64,000 bases of DNA, taken from an uncultured Oscillospiraceae bacterium. Lineage in GTDB: Bacteria; Bacillota; Clostridia; Oscillospirales; Oscillospiraceae. This document shows positions 41,865 to 50,866 of this stretch, piece after piece (the stretch's first letter is position 1; each line of letters starts with the position of its first letter). The stretch covers positions 58,828-122,827 of the forward strand of contig CANPWZ010000004.1 of the NCBI GenBank assembly GCA_947585425.1. Reading direction: 5' to 3'. The notes under the pieces were generated by a model that saw only the letters and a program-made list of their open reading frames with translations, did not search any database and was not told the DNA's origin. The position numbers and the translations under genes are program-made.

Positions 41865-43529
41865 TCACGCCCGCAGGGTAGCGATCAGCTTTTTGAAGTC
41901 CGCCTTGCCCCAGACCACGGGGACCGGGTACAGGGGATTGGCCTCCGCCATGGCCCAGGCGATGATCTGGTCGATGTCCTTGTCCAGGATCATGTCCGCA
42001 CCCACGGGAATGTCCATCTCCCGCTTCATCTCCTCGATCCAGGCGATGAAGGCCTCCGCCTTGGCCTTGGCGTCCGCGCCGCCGATGCCGCACACGTCGG
42101 CCAGGTCGGCCAGCCTGTCATACACCGCGGGGCCGAACTGCCGCATCACATGGGGCAGGATGATGCTCATGGCCAGACCGTGAGGCACCCCGTACAGGCC
42201 GCCCAGGGTGTGGCCCACCGCGTGGACGTAGCCCACGCAGCCACGGGTGAAGGCCCGGCCGGCGAAGAAGGCCGCCCGCTGCATATTCTGCCGGGCCTCC
42301 AGGTTGGAGCCGTCCCGGTAGGCGGTCAGCAGGTTGTCGTGGATCAGCTTCACCGCGTCCTTGGCCAGCTGGTTCTCCAAAGGCGTGTTATAGGTGTGGT
42401 TGGTGTAGGCCTCCACCGCGTGGCACAGGGCGTCCATGCCGGTGGTGGCGGTGACAAAGGGGGGCAGCCCCACGGTCAGCTCCGGGTCCAGGATGGCGTA
42501 CTTGGGCAGGATGGCCGGGTCGTTGATGGAGGCCTTGTGGTGGGTGGCGCTGTCGGTGATGACGGCGGCCACGGTGGTCTCCGAGCCGGTGCCGGAGGTG
42601 GTGGGGATGGCGAAGAACAGGGGGATCTTCTTGTGAACCTTCAAAATGCCCTGGAGCTGGGCCACCGTCTTTTTCGGGTGGACCACCCGGGCGGCGATGG
42701 CCTTGGCGCAGTCCATGGGCGCGCCGCCGCCGAAGGCCACGAGACAGTGGCAGGCGTTGTCCAGATAGGCCTTGTAGCCCGCCTCCACGTTGTCGCTGGT
42801 GGGGTTGGGCGCGATGTCGGAGAACACCGCGTACTCAAACCCGGCGGCCTCCAGGGAGGCCAGCATCTTGTCCAGCAGGCCCAGTTTCAGCAGATTGCCG
42901 TCGGTGACCACCAGGGTCTTGCTGGCGCCCTTTTCCTTCATGAACTGAGGAAGCTGGCTGATGCTGCCGGGGCCCTCGATGTACTCGGGCATACGGTAGC
43001 CTAAAAAGTAGTTGCCGACCTTCATGACGCCCTGGAACACTCTGCAAAAAACCTTGGAACTCATCCTTGCTCCTCCTTTTTTGTATGCGGACTCGAATAC
43101 GGCGGCGCCGCCGGGCGGGACCAGCTGGACCGCGTCGATGGGGCAGACGGAGACGCACCTGCCGCAGGCGATGCAGTCCTGCGGCCGGACCAGGGCCGCC
43201 ACCGTGCGGATGTCCCCGCGGGCCCTGGGCCCGGTGAGGGCCAGACAGCCCTTGGGACAGTTCTCCACGCAGACGGAACAGCCCGCGCAGCGGTTCTTGT
43301 CAAAGGCGGGCTTGGGCCACTGGGCCTTGGGCGTCTTTGCCGCCGGGACGCCCTCGTCGGTGCAGACCGCCTCCTTGGGGCACAGCCGCCCGCAGACGCC
43401 GCAGCGGACGCATTTCTCCGGGTCAATGGTGTGTTGAGCTTTCAGCTCGCCGGTGATGGCCTTCACCGGGCAGTTTTTCGCGCAGAGGCCGCAGCCGATA
43501 CAGTCCTCTGTGATCCGATACGCTCCCAT
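41865..43529 (-). CDS. Tetra-[4Fe-4S] ferredoxin fused to iron-containing alcohol dehydrogenase
   Basis: 554 residues. Residues 1-155 hold four CxxCxxCxxxCP cluster motifs (cysteines start at 10, 40, 81 and 119). From M156 on it is a complete type III, metal-dependent alcohol dehydrogenase: GGGAPMDCAKA for NAD(P) binding, and the metal ligands D/H/H/H in the region from TGMDALCHAVEAY to the HAVGHTLGG and GVPHGLAM segments. An internal AAGGAGG stands 9 nt before the M156 codon, so the dehydrogenase may also be made alone. The gene follows aldehyde ferredoxin oxidoreductase and moaD. It could turn the aldehyde product into alcohol while its clusters pass electrons to the oxidoreductase. Confidence 0.9.
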   Translation of the reverse strand: MGAYRITEDCIGCGLCAKNCPVKAITGELKAQHTIDPEKCVRCGVCGRLCPKEAVCTDEGVPAAKTPKAQWPKPAFDKNRCAGCSVCVENCPKGCLALTGPRARGDIRTVAALVRPQDCIACGRCVSVCPIDAVQLVPPGGAAVFESAYKKGGARMSSKVFCRVFQGVMKVGNYFLGYRMPEYIEGPGSISQLPQFMKEKGASKTLVVTDGNLLKLGLLDKMLASLEAAGFEYAVFSDIAPNPTSDNVEAGYKAYLDNACHCLVAFGGGAPMDCAKAIAARVVHPKKTVAQLQGILKVHKKIPLFFAIPTTSGTGSETTVAAVITDSATHHKASINDPAILPKYAILDPELTVGLPPFVTATTGMDALCHAVEAYTNHTYNTPLENQLAKDAVKLIHDNLLTAYRDGSNLEARQNMQRAAFFAGRAFTRGCVGYVHAVGHTLGGLYGVPHGLAMSIILPHVMRQFGPAVYDRLADLADVCGIGGADAKAKAEAFIAWIEEMKREMDIPVGADMILDKDIDQIIAWAMAEANPLYPVPVVWGKADFKKLIATLRA

Positions 43530-43533
43530 GGCT

Positions 43534-43788
43534 TCAACCTCCGCAAACCGGCGACATCAGGGACACCTGGTCGCCCTCCTTCAGGGCGCTGCTCTTCCGG
43601 GCCTGTTTCCCGTTGACCACCACGATGCAGCCGTCGATGTCGGCGGCGGTGATCCTGGTGTCCGGCCTGGCCTTTTTCGCCTCCGCCAGCAGGACGGGAT
43701 AGAGCTCCTTCACGCTGGACGCCTCCACCTGTAAGGACTTCAGGCCGGTGTCCAGCCGGAACAGGCCGAACAGCTTTACCGTTACCAT
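43534..43788 (-). CDS. MoaD/ThiS-type sulfur carrier
   Basis: 84 residues from ATG 43788, with GGGGAGG upstream. Ubiquitin-like beta-grasp pattern (VTVKLFGLFRLDTG ... VVVNGKQARKSSALKEGDQVSLMSPVCGG) ending in the diagnostic GG that is adenylated and thiocarboxylated. It supplies sulfur to the pterin dithiolene, here for the tungsten cofactor of the oxidoreductase encoded 17 bp upstream. The MoeB/ThiF-like enzyme at 45934 is the likely activator. A small moaD beside the oxidoreductase gene is a common arrangement. Confidence 0.9.
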   Translation of the reverse strand: MVTVKLFGLFRLDTGLKSLQVEASSVKELYPVLLAEAKKARPDTRITAADIDGCIVVVNGKQARKSSALKEGDQVSLMSPVCGG

Positions 43789-43805
43789 CTCTCCCGTACC
43801 TCCCC

Positions 43806-45737
43806 TCAGTCGATGATCTTCAGCTTTTTCAGGGTCTTTTGGGTGGGCACGCCGTTTTCGTCCCAGCCCCGGGCCTTGTAATAGGTCTTTTTCATGGCGT
43901 CCAGCGGCACCTTGGTCCTGGGGTTTGAGGGGTCCTGGGGGGTGTCCGTCAGGCGCTTGGGCAGGGTGTCGTCCCTGGCGGTGACGCCGAAGCGGGTGTC
44001 CAGCCAGCGCTCCATGGTGTACCCCCGCTCCCCGCAGCGGATGAAGCTGCCGAAGGTCATGGGGATGCCCACCGCGTACTGCATCCCCTTGGTGTGGTGG
44101 AACACCGGCAGATGGATGGCCAGCGCCAGGGGGAATTTGTTGATGGCCCGCAGCGCCCAGCCGATGAAGGGGATGGCCGCGTTGCAGATCCGGGTGATCA
44201 CGCCGTTGGGCCGGGTGATGAGGAAGCCGGGGAAGAAGGCGTAGGAGGTGAACAGGCACTGGCCGGTGGCGGAGATCATCTCCATCAGGTCCTGGAACAG
44301 CATGGTGAAGTCCGCCTTGGCGTGGGGGGTCTGGGCGTCGGTGTTCAGCCCCAGGCCCTCCAGGATCACCAGGTAGCCGCCGTTCAGATGGCACCCGCCC
44401 CGGTTGCTCACCGCGTAGCCCAGACCCTGGCCCACGGCCCGCCGGGGCTCGTAGGCCGCCAGCTCCAGCCCCTTGGACTGGATGGCGAACTCCATGCCGC
44501 CGTACTTCTGGGCCAGACGTTTGCTGCCCTGGGCCAGCTCGTCCCCCAGGCCCCGGCGGTAGGCGATGTCCTCGAACAGGGCGCTGAGTCCGTCCGTCTC
44601 GCCGAACTTCAGGCCGTTGTCCCAAAGGCCCTTTTCGTTGGCCTCCATGGCGTAGGCCAGGGTGTTGGCGCAGGAGATGGTGTCCATCCCCAGCTCGTCC
44701 AGCTCGTTGTTCCAGCGGATGATCTTGGACAGGTCGTTGTTCAGGATGTTGCCGCCCAGCAGGCCCAGGGTCTCCAGCTCCGGGCCCTTCACCGCCCGGC
44801 CGTCTACCTCCACGGTGCGGGCGCATTTGATGGGGCAGGTGAGGCAGCCCTTGTTGATGATGTTGTGCTCCTCCGCCAGGGTCTCGCCGTTCACCAGCTC
44901 AAAGTCGTCGTAGGTGCCGGCGCTATAATTTTTGGTGGACAGCATCCCCCGCATCTGCATGGAGCTGACCAGTCCGGCGGTGCCCATGCGGGGCAGCTGG
45001 TTGCCGGTGAGGGGATGGCGGCGGAGATAGTCAAACCACTTCTGGTTCCACTTCTCCATCTTCTCCGGGTGGGCGCAGCGGAACTCGTGGTTGCCCGTCA
45101 CGGCGATGCCCTTCAGGTTCTTCCAGCCGAACACCGCCCCGATGCCGGTGCGGCCGGCGGCCCGCTCCCCGCTGAATACGCCGCTGTACAGCACCTGGTT
45201 CTCCCCGGCGGGGCCGATGACCATCTGGCCGAAGGCCCGCTTGACGCCCCACTGAGCGGTGAGCAGTTCCTCGATCCGCTCCTGGCACGGGGTGACTTTC
45301 AGCCCCCAGAGGCCGTCCTCATCCGCGGAGCGGAAGGTGAACCGGTCGTTCTCGATCACCAGCCAGCTGTGCTCGGGGCACTTGCCCTTCAGGATCAGGG
45401 CGTCCATGCCCGCCCGCTTCAGGTAGTAGCCGAAGCTGCCGCCGCAGTTGGAGGAGGCGATGATCCCCGTCTGGGGGGAGAGGGCGGACAGGTCGAAGCG
45501 CCCGGAGGAGGGCGCGCCGGTGCCGGTGAGGGGGCCGGTGGCGATCACGATGAGATTTTCCTCGGAAAAGGGCTTCTCGGCGCCGGTGAATTGATCCAGC
45601 AGGATCCGATCGGCCATGGTCTTGCCGCCGATGTACAGTTTGCGCTGCTCGTCGGTCCAGGGGTATTCGGAGACCGCCCGGGCGGTCAGGTCCACCAGGA
45701 CCACCTTGCCCATATATCCTCCAAGTGACGTCGCCAT
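43806..45737 (-). CDS. aor: Aldehyde ferredoxin oxidoreductase (tungsten enzyme)
   Basis: 643 residues. An N-terminal domain with the tungstopterin-binding start (GYMGKVVLVDLTARAV ... YIGGKTMADRILLD) and GPLTGTGAPSSGRF; the [4Fe-4S] cluster ligands lie in GCLTCPIKCART, with a further cysteine near LLGGN or IRCGERG. It oxidises aldehydes to acids, or reduces acids with low-potential ferredoxin. ATG 45737 has AAAGGAG upstream; an internal ATG eight codons on also has a GGAGG site. First gene of the aor-moaD-ferredoxin/ADH operon, with a promoter at 45796-45824. Tungsten rather than molybdenum is inferred from the family and the tup genes. Confidence 0.94.
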   Translation of the reverse strand: MATSLGGYMGKVVLVDLTARAVSEYPWTDEQRKLYIGGKTMADRILLDQFTGAEKPFSEENLIVIATGPLTGTGAPSSGRFDLSALSPQTGIIASSNCGGSFGYYLKRAGMDALILKGKCPEHSWLVIENDRFTFRSADEDGLWGLKVTPCQERIEELLTAQWGVKRAFGQMVIGPAGENQVLYSGVFSGERAAGRTGIGAVFGWKNLKGIAVTGNHEFRCAHPEKMEKWNQKWFDYLRRHPLTGNQLPRMGTAGLVSSMQMRGMLSTKNYSAGTYDDFELVNGETLAEEHNIINKGCLTCPIKCARTVEVDGRAVKGPELETLGLLGGNILNNDLSKIIRWNNELDELGMDTISCANTLAYAMEANEKGLWDNGLKFGETDGLSALFEDIAYRRGLGDELAQGSKRLAQKYGGMEFAIQSKGLELAAYEPRRAVGQGLGYAVSNRGGCHLNGGYLVILEGLGLNTDAQTPHAKADFTMLFQDLMEMISATGQCLFTSYAFFPGFLITRPNGVITRICNAAIPFIGWALRAINKFPLALAIHLPVFHHTKGMQYAVGIPMTFGSFIRCGERGYTMERWLDTRFGVTARDDTLPKRLTDTPQDPSNPRTKVPLDAMKKTYYKARGWDENGVPTQKTLKKLKIID

Positions 45738-45795
45738 ACGCCGCGCTCCTTTCGCCGCGCCCTTAAACGGCGCGCAAGCTTTTTATTCTGCCTGT

Positions 45796-45824
45796 ATCGT
45801 ACCAGATTATGCCCGCCATTTCAA
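45796..45824 (-). promoter_or_regulatory. Promoter of the aor operon
   Basis: On the minus strand TTGAAA, 17-bp spacer, TACGAT, about 58 bp before the aor ATG. Confidence 0.7.
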
Positions 45825-45933
45825 GAGCGGCCCGTCTCTTTTGACGGCCACGTCGGTATGTTCCATCAGATGGCCGACCATCCCCGCCGGTGTTGCAATT
45901 CCCAGCGGCCGGGAGTAAAATCAGGGGGAAGAA

Positions 45934-46626
45934 ATGCAAAAGGGGGCGTATCCCATGCTGGAACGCTATTCCCGCAACATCCCCTCCGTCTCCGAGGCGG
46001 AGCAGGAGGCCCTGGCCCGGAAGCGGGTGCTGGTGGCCGGCTGCGGCGGGCTGGGGGGCTGCCTCATCGAGTATCTGGCCCGGATGGGGGTGGGAGAGCT
46101 CACCGCCGTGGACGGCGACGTGTTCGAGCCCTCCAACCTGAACCGGCAGATCCTCTCCCGGGAGGACCTGCTGGGCGCGTCCAAGGCCGCTGCCGCCCGG
46201 GAGCGGGCCCGGGCCGTCAACAGCGCGGTGAAAGTCCGGGCCGTGGATGCCTTCCTGGACGAACACAACGCGGACGGGCTGGTGCAGGGCCAGGACCTTG
46301 TCCTGGACGCCCTGGACAGCGCCGCCGCCCGGCTCATCCTGGAGGACGCCTGCGCCCGCCGGGGAGTGACGATCGTCCACGGGGCCATCCTGGGCTGGCT
46401 CGCCCAGGCGACGGTGGCCCCGCCGGGGGCGGGGGTCCTCCACCGGCTCTACGCCGCTCCGATGGCCTCCCCGGACAAGACCAGCCTGCCCTTCACCCCC
46501 GCGTTCTGCGCGGCCATCCAGGCCGCCGAGGCGGTGAAGCTGCTGTGCGGCCGGCCCTCTGCCCTGGAGGGGAAACTGCTGGTGGCGGACCTCCGGCAGA
46601 TGGACTGGGATCTGCTGCCCATTTAG
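45934..46626 (+). CDS. MoeB/ThiF/HesA-family adenylyltransferase
   Basis: 230 residues. Rossmann-type nucleotide site VLVAGCGGLGGCLIEYLARMGVG, then the DGDVFEPSNLNRQIL signature that binds Mg-ATP and the carrier's C-terminus, and a DALDSAAARL strand. It would adenylate the C-terminal glycine of the MoaD-like carrier. ATG 45934 follows AGGGGG by 5 nt; ATG 45955 is an equally possible start. It is divergent from aor. The usual CxxC zinc pairs are not obvious, which is common in the short HesA-like forms. Confidence 0.88.
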   Translation: MQKGAYPMLERYSRNIPSVSEAEQEALARKRVLVAGCGGLGGCLIEYLARMGVGELTAVDGDVFEPSNLNRQILSREDLLGASKAAAARERARAVNSAVKVRAVDAFLDEHNADGLVQGQDLVLDALDSAAARLILEDACARRGVTIVHGAILGWLAQATVAPPGAGVLHRLYAAPMASPDKTSLPFTPAFCAAIQAAEAVKLLCGRPSALEGKLLVADLRQMDWDLLPI

Positions 46627-46659
46627 GGGGATCGTCTGCCTCCCGGCGCCGCCCCTCCA

Positions 46660-47610
46660 TCAGCCGCCGATCTGGTTCATATCCCGGACGGACCGGGACC
46701 GGGAGGAGGCGGACAGCTCCCCGTGACAGGCGGGCTTGTGCCGGACGGCCCGCTCCAACTGCCGCAGCAGGTCCTCGCCGTGGAGGCCCCGGACGGGGAG
46801 TTCCTCCCGGGAGTGGAGGCAGGGCTTGAGCTGGCCGTCGGCGGTGAGCCGCAGCCGGTCGCAGCGGCCGCAGAAGCTGTGGCTCAGGGGCCGGATGAGG
46901 CCCACCGTCCCCGCCGCCCCCGGCAGGCGGTACCGCTCGGCCACGCCGCCGTCTCCGGCGGGGACCAGCTGGGGCAGCCGTTCCAGCACCGCCTCGCAGG
47001 GCAGATAGGCCTCCGGGCCGAAGCCATCCGTGCCGCCGATGGGCATGAACTCAATGAAGCGCACCTCCACCGGCTCCTCCACCGTCAGCTCCGCCAGGTC
47101 GGCGATCTCATCGTCGTTGAAGCCGCCGATAAGCACGCAGTTCAGCTTGAGGGGCGCAAAGCCCGCGTCTTTCGCCGCCTGGATGCCGGCCAACGCTCGC
47201 TCCAGACTGCCGCCCCGGGTGATGCGCCGGTATTTGTCCGGGTCCAGGGTGTCCAGGCTGATGTTCACCCGGTCCACCCCGGCGGCCTTCAGGTCCGCCG
47301 CCATCTCCGGCAGCAGCAGGCCGTTGGTGGTGAGGGCCAGCTCGTCCAGCGCCGGGATGTCCCGCAGGCGGCGGCACAGGTCTACCATCCCCCGGCGCAC
47401 CAGGGGCTCACCGCCGGTGAGGCGGATCTTCCGCACCCCCAGGGATACCGCCGCCCGGGCGATCTCCTCGATCTCCTCAAAGGAGAGGATGTCCCGGTGC
47501 TCCAGTTTTTTCGCGCCCTCCGGCGGCATACAGTAGGCGCACCGCAGGTTGCACAGGTCGGTGAGGGAGATGCGCAGATAGGTGATCTCCCGCCCCAGCG
47601 TGTCTTTCAT
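46660..47610 (-). CDS. moaA: GTP 3',8-cyclase MoaA
   Basis: 316 residues from ATG 47610, with GGGAGG upstream. Radical SAM motif CNLRCAYC for the first [4Fe-4S] cluster; second cluster near FCGRCDRLRLTADGQLKPCL; C-terminal GG, required for activity. It makes 3',8-cyclo-GTP, the first step of pterin cofactor synthesis; MoaC (54421-54909) does the next. Last gene of the moeA, moeA-PBP, moaA minus-strand operon, 29 bp after its neighbour. Confidence 0.95.
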   Translation of the reverse strand: MKDTLGREITYLRISLTDLCNLRCAYCMPPEGAKKLEHRDILSFEEIEEIARAAVSLGVRKIRLTGGEPLVRRGMVDLCRRLRDIPALDELALTTNGLLLPEMAADLKAAGVDRVNISLDTLDPDKYRRITRGGSLERALAGIQAAKDAGFAPLKLNCVLIGGFNDDEIADLAELTVEEPVEVRFIEFMPIGGTDGFGPEAYLPCEAVLERLPQLVPAGDGGVAERYRLPGAAGTVGLIRPLSHSFCGRCDRLRLTADGQLKPCLHSREELPVRGLHGEDLLRQLERAVRHKPACHGELSASSRSRSVRDMNQIGG

Positions 47611-47639
47611 AGGCCGTGTTCCTCCCGGTCGGCTGTCTC

Positions 47640-49550
47640 TCAAAAATGCTGCCGCACCGTCCCCGGATGTTCCAGCCGGTAGCCCCCCAGGGCCTCCAGC
47701 CGGGCCCGGAAGTCCTCCCCCCGCAGCACCTCCAGCAGCCGCTGGACCATAGGGGTGTCGAAGGCCTCGTCCGGGATCAGCAGGTCGTACTGCTCTACGC
47801 AGACGGGCAGAAAGTCCAGCCCATAGAGCCGGGCCGCCGAGCAGATGCCCATGCCCGCGTCGGCGGTGCCGGAGGCGATCTGTGCGGCCACCGAGGTGTG
47901 GGTGAACTCCTCCCGGTCATAGCCGTAGATCATGGAGGGGTCGATCCCCTCCTTTTTGCACAGGTAGTCGATGAGGATGCGGGTGCCCGATCCCTTCTGC
48001 CGGTTCACATACCGCAGGCCAAGCCGGGCCAGGTCCTTCAGGGAGCGGATGCCGGCCGGGTTCCCGTAAGGCAGCATCAGCCCCTGGGTGCGCCCCACGC
48101 ACTCCACCAGGCGGACGCCGCCCTGGGGGAAATATTTTTGAATGAACGATGTGTTGTAGCTGCCGCCCCGCTCGTCCAGCAGGTGGACCCCGGCGATGTG
48201 GGTCTCCCCCCGGCGCACCGCCATGATGCCGCCCATGGAGCCCACATGGGTGGAACTCATATGCAGGGAGGGGTCCGCCAGGTGGAGCAGGTCCGCCGCC
48301 TCGTCCAGCAGGGGGTCGTGGCTGCCGATGGCCACCAGGGTGCGGGCCAGCTCCTCCGCCGGACGCAGCAGCCGCACCTGAACGGCGCTCCCGGCGGCGT
48401 AGCCCTCGGTGCCCTGGGGGATCTCCAGGATGCCGTCGGCCTTCATGAAGGAGGACACCACGCCGCTGCCCCGGCCCAGGGGGGAGGCCATCAGCCTGCT
48501 CCCCACCTGGCCCAGCCGCACCCGGACGAACTCCTGATACTTGAGGCCGGAGACCACTGCCCGGGCCAGAGTGGCCTCCCGGTACTCGCCGGGGGCGGGG
48601 GCGGCGTGGAACCAGTCGTCGATGAGGGGCTTCAGCAGCTCCGTCAGCACCAGGATGCCGGACACCGGGTAGCCGGGGACCCCCAGGATGGGCTTCTCTC
48701 CCCGGCAGCCCAGGATGGCGGGCTTGCCGGGCTTCATGGCGACGCCGTGGTACAGCACCTCCCCCAGCTCCCGGATGACGGAGACAGAATAGTCCTCCCG
48801 CCCGGCGGAGGACCCGGCGTTCAGCAGCACCATGTCGCACTCCGCCAGCGCGGTCTCCACCGCTGCCCGGATGGCCTCTTTCTGATCCGGCACGATGGGG
48901 AAGGTCCTGGGCGCCGCCCCCCACTGGGCCAGCATGGCGGAGAAGATGGAGGAGTTGAACTCCACGATGTCGCCGGGTTTCGGGTCAGCGGTGGGCGGGA
49001 CGATCTCGTCCCCCGTGGGGATGATGCCCACCACCGGGCGGCGCAGCACCGACACCTCCAGCACCCCGGCGGCCAGCATGGCCCCAATGGCAGCGGGAGA
49101 GACGGCGGTGTGGGAGGGAAGGATCATCTCCCCGGCGCAGATGTCCTCGCCGACCTGACGGATGTGCTGCCAGGGGGCGGCGGGGGCGTACAGGCGGACG
49201 GTCCCGTCCTCCTGCCGGATCACATCCTCGATCATCACCACGGCGTCGCACCCAGCCGGAATGGGGTCGCCGGTGTCCACCACGGTGAAGTCCTCCGGCC
49301 GGAGGGTGACTGGAGTGGTCTCGGTGGCGCCGAAGGTGACCTTCGCGTCCAGGGAGATGCCGTCCATGGCGCTGGCGGGGTAGTGGGGGGCGCAGATGTG
49401 GGCGTAGACCGGCCCCGCGGTGATCCGGGAGCAGGCCTCCGGCACGGGGACGGTCTCCGCGTCCGCCCGGAACCCCCTGGCCCGGAGAAATTCCCGGTAC
49501 TCCCGCCGGGCCTGGTCCAGGGGGACGTTGGTCAGATACTGAAACGACAT
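47640..49550 (-). CDS. moeA: MoeA fused to a periplasmic-binding-protein-like domain
   Basis: 636 residues. Residues 1-410 form a full MoeA/GlpA metal insertase: PASAMDGI, TGDEIVPP, GSSAGREDYS and KPGKPAILG motifs. Residues of about 415-636 resemble the PBP-like domain of ModE-less molybdate-sensing or helix-turn-helix-PBP proteins, with SSTHVGSMGG, YGNPAGI and ADAGMGICSAAR segments. MoeA inserts metal into adenylated pterin. The extra domain may bind metal or pterin and gate insertion. Such fusions are known from Firmicutes and Archaea. The operon also holds a second, domain-free MoeA. Confidence 0.93.
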   Translation of the reverse strand: MSFQYLTNVPLDQARREYREFLRARGFRADAETVPVPEACSRITAGPVYAHICAPHYPASAMDGISLDAKVTFGATETTPVTLRPEDFTVVDTGDPIPAGCDAVVMIEDVIRQEDGTVRLYAPAAPWQHIRQVGEDICAGEMILPSHTAVSPAAIGAMLAAGVLEVSVLRRPVVGIIPTGDEIVPPTADPKPGDIVEFNSSIFSAMLAQWGAAPRTFPIVPDQKEAIRAAVETALAECDMVLLNAGSSAGREDYSVSVIRELGEVLYHGVAMKPGKPAILGCRGEKPILGVPGYPVSGILVLTELLKPLIDDWFHAAPAPGEYREATLARAVVSGLKYQEFVRVRLGQVGSRLMASPLGRGSGVVSSFMKADGILEIPQGTEGYAAGSAVQVRLLRPAEELARTLVAIGSHDPLLDEAADLLHLADPSLHMSSTHVGSMGGIMAVRRGETHIAGVHLLDERGGSYNTSFIQKYFPQGGVRLVECVGRTQGLMLPYGNPAGIRSLKDLARLGLRYVNRQKGSGTRILIDYLCKKEGIDPSMIYGYDREEFTHTSVAAQIASGTADAGMGICSAARLYGLDFLPVCVEQYDLLIPDEAFDTPMVQRLLEVLRGEDFRARLEALGGYRLEHPGTVRQHF

Positions 49551-49584
49551 AACGACACTTCCTTACACGAACGGCGGCGCTGAG

Positions 49585-50805
49585 TCAATCGACGGCGTAG
49601 AGGAATACATCGACCGTCGCGCCGGCGGCCATCCCCTCGCAGTCCCGGGGGATGCAGAACCAGCCGTCGGACCCGGCCAGGGTGGTGATGAGGCCGGATT
49701 TGCCCCGAATGGGCCGGGCGTATCGAACGCCGTTTTCCTCGGAGAGGAACACGCCCATATACTGGGCCCGGCCGTGGTTGGCGCTGACCGCCTCGGTGAG
49801 GACGGCGGGCACGGCATAGGACCGGGGCTCCCGGCCCTGCAATCGGTCCAGCAGGGGCCGGACGAACAGCTGGGACACGAAGAAGGCCGCCACCGGGTGG
49901 CCCGGCAGGCCGAACACCGGCTTGCCGCCGACGGAACCTAAGATGGCGGGCTTGCCGGGCTTCATGGCGATGCCGTGGAAGAGGATGTCCCCCCGGGCCG
50001 CCAGCACCCGGCAGGCGGCGTCCTTCACCCCCACCGAGCTGCCCCCGGAGATCAGCACCACATCGCACTCCGCCAGGGCCCGGTCCAAGGTATTGCCCAA
50101 CAGGTCCTCGTCGTCCCGGAGGATGCCGTAACACACGGCCTTCGCCCCGGCGCTCTGTGCCAGGGCCCGCAGCATGGCGGAGTTCACGTCCCGGACCTGG
50201 CCCTCGGCGGGGACGGCCTCTGCGGGCACCAGCTCGTCGCCGGTGGAGAGGATGCCCACCACAGGTTTGGCGCAGACGGGCACCTCCGTGACCCCCATGG
50301 CGGCCAGGGCCCCGACGTCCTGGGCCGTCAGCCGCCGCCCGGCGGGGAGCACCGTCTGGCCGGGGCGCACGTCGTCGCCCCTGAAGATCAGGTTGGCCCC
50401 CGGCGCGGCGCTCTTGCAGACGCCGATGGTGCCGTCGCCGTAGTCCTCGGTGTACTCGATCATCACCGCCGCGTCGGCCCCCGCCGGGATGGCCCCGCCG
50501 GTGGGCACCGCCACGCAGCAGCCGGGGTCCAGGGCCGCTCCAGCCCCCTCCCCCATGGCGATCTCCCCCCGGAGTGTGAGGATGGCGGGGATGGCGTCGG
50601 AGCAGCCGAAGGTGTCGGCAGAGCGGACCGCGTAGCCGTCCACGGTGGAGCGGTCGAACCCGGGCACGTATTCCGACGCGGTCACCGGGGCGAAGAGGAC
50701 CCGGCCCGAGGCCTCCTCCAGCCCCACGGCCTCCGGCCGGGGCCGGGGCGGGAACGCCTCCCGGATGACGGCCAGCGCCTCCTCCGGCGTTTTGACTGTG
50801 AGCAC
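49585..50805 (-). CDS. moeA: Molybdopterin molybdenumtransferase MoeA (second paralogue)
   Basis: 406 residues from GTG 50805, with GGGAGG 9 nt upstream; a frame to 50853 runs through the operator. Complete MoeA: DRSTVDGYAVRS, AVPTGGAIPAGADAAVMIE, STGDELVPAE, SGGSSVGVKD and KPGKPAILG, with the C-terminal beta-barrel. First gene of the three-gene operon; 34 bp to the MoeA-PBP gene. Two MoeA proteins in one organism often split the insertion of molybdate and tungstate; with a tungstate transporter divergent from this gene, that is the likely case here. Confidence 0.94.
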   Translation of the reverse strand: MLTVKTPEEALAVIREAFPPRPRPEAVGLEEASGRVLFAPVTASEYVPGFDRSTVDGYAVRSADTFGCSDAIPAILTLRGEIAMGEGAGAALDPGCCVAVPTGGAIPAGADAAVMIEYTEDYGDGTIGVCKSAAPGANLIFRGDDVRPGQTVLPAGRRLTAQDVGALAAMGVTEVPVCAKPVVGILSTGDELVPAEAVPAEGQVRDVNSAMLRALAQSAGAKAVCYGILRDDEDLLGNTLDRALAECDVVLISGGSSVGVKDAACRVLAARGDILFHGIAMKPGKPAILGSVGGKPVFGLPGHPVAAFFVSQLFVRPLLDRLQGREPRSYAVPAVLTEAVSANHGRAQYMGVFLSEENGVRYARPIRGKSGLITTLAGSDGWFCIPRDCEGMAAGATVDVFLYAVD

Positions 50806-50820
50806 AGCGACATCCCTCCC

Positions 50821-50837
50821 GTCCGAATCATTCGGAC
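50821..50837. promoter_or_regulatory. Palindromic operator between moeA and tupA
   Basis: GTCCGAATCATTCGGAC, a perfect 17-bp palindrome with a single central base. It abuts the tup -35 box and lies 16 bp before the moeA start, so one regulator could control both directions. Confidence 0.75.
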
Positions 50838-50866
50838 TTGCAATTGATGGCAATCGGGATTATAAT
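50838..50866 (+). promoter_or_regulatory. Promoter of the tup operon
   Basis: TTGCAA, 17-bp spacer, TATAAT. The transcript has an untranslated leader of about 155-160 nt (to 51029) with GC-rich inverted segments but no motif I can identify. Confidence 0.85.

Noticed and set aside
43534..44826. 430-codon minus-strand frame running from the aor region into moaD
   Set aside because: Only its last 84 codons are real (MoaD, ATG 43788). The rest is another frame of aor with nonsense composition.
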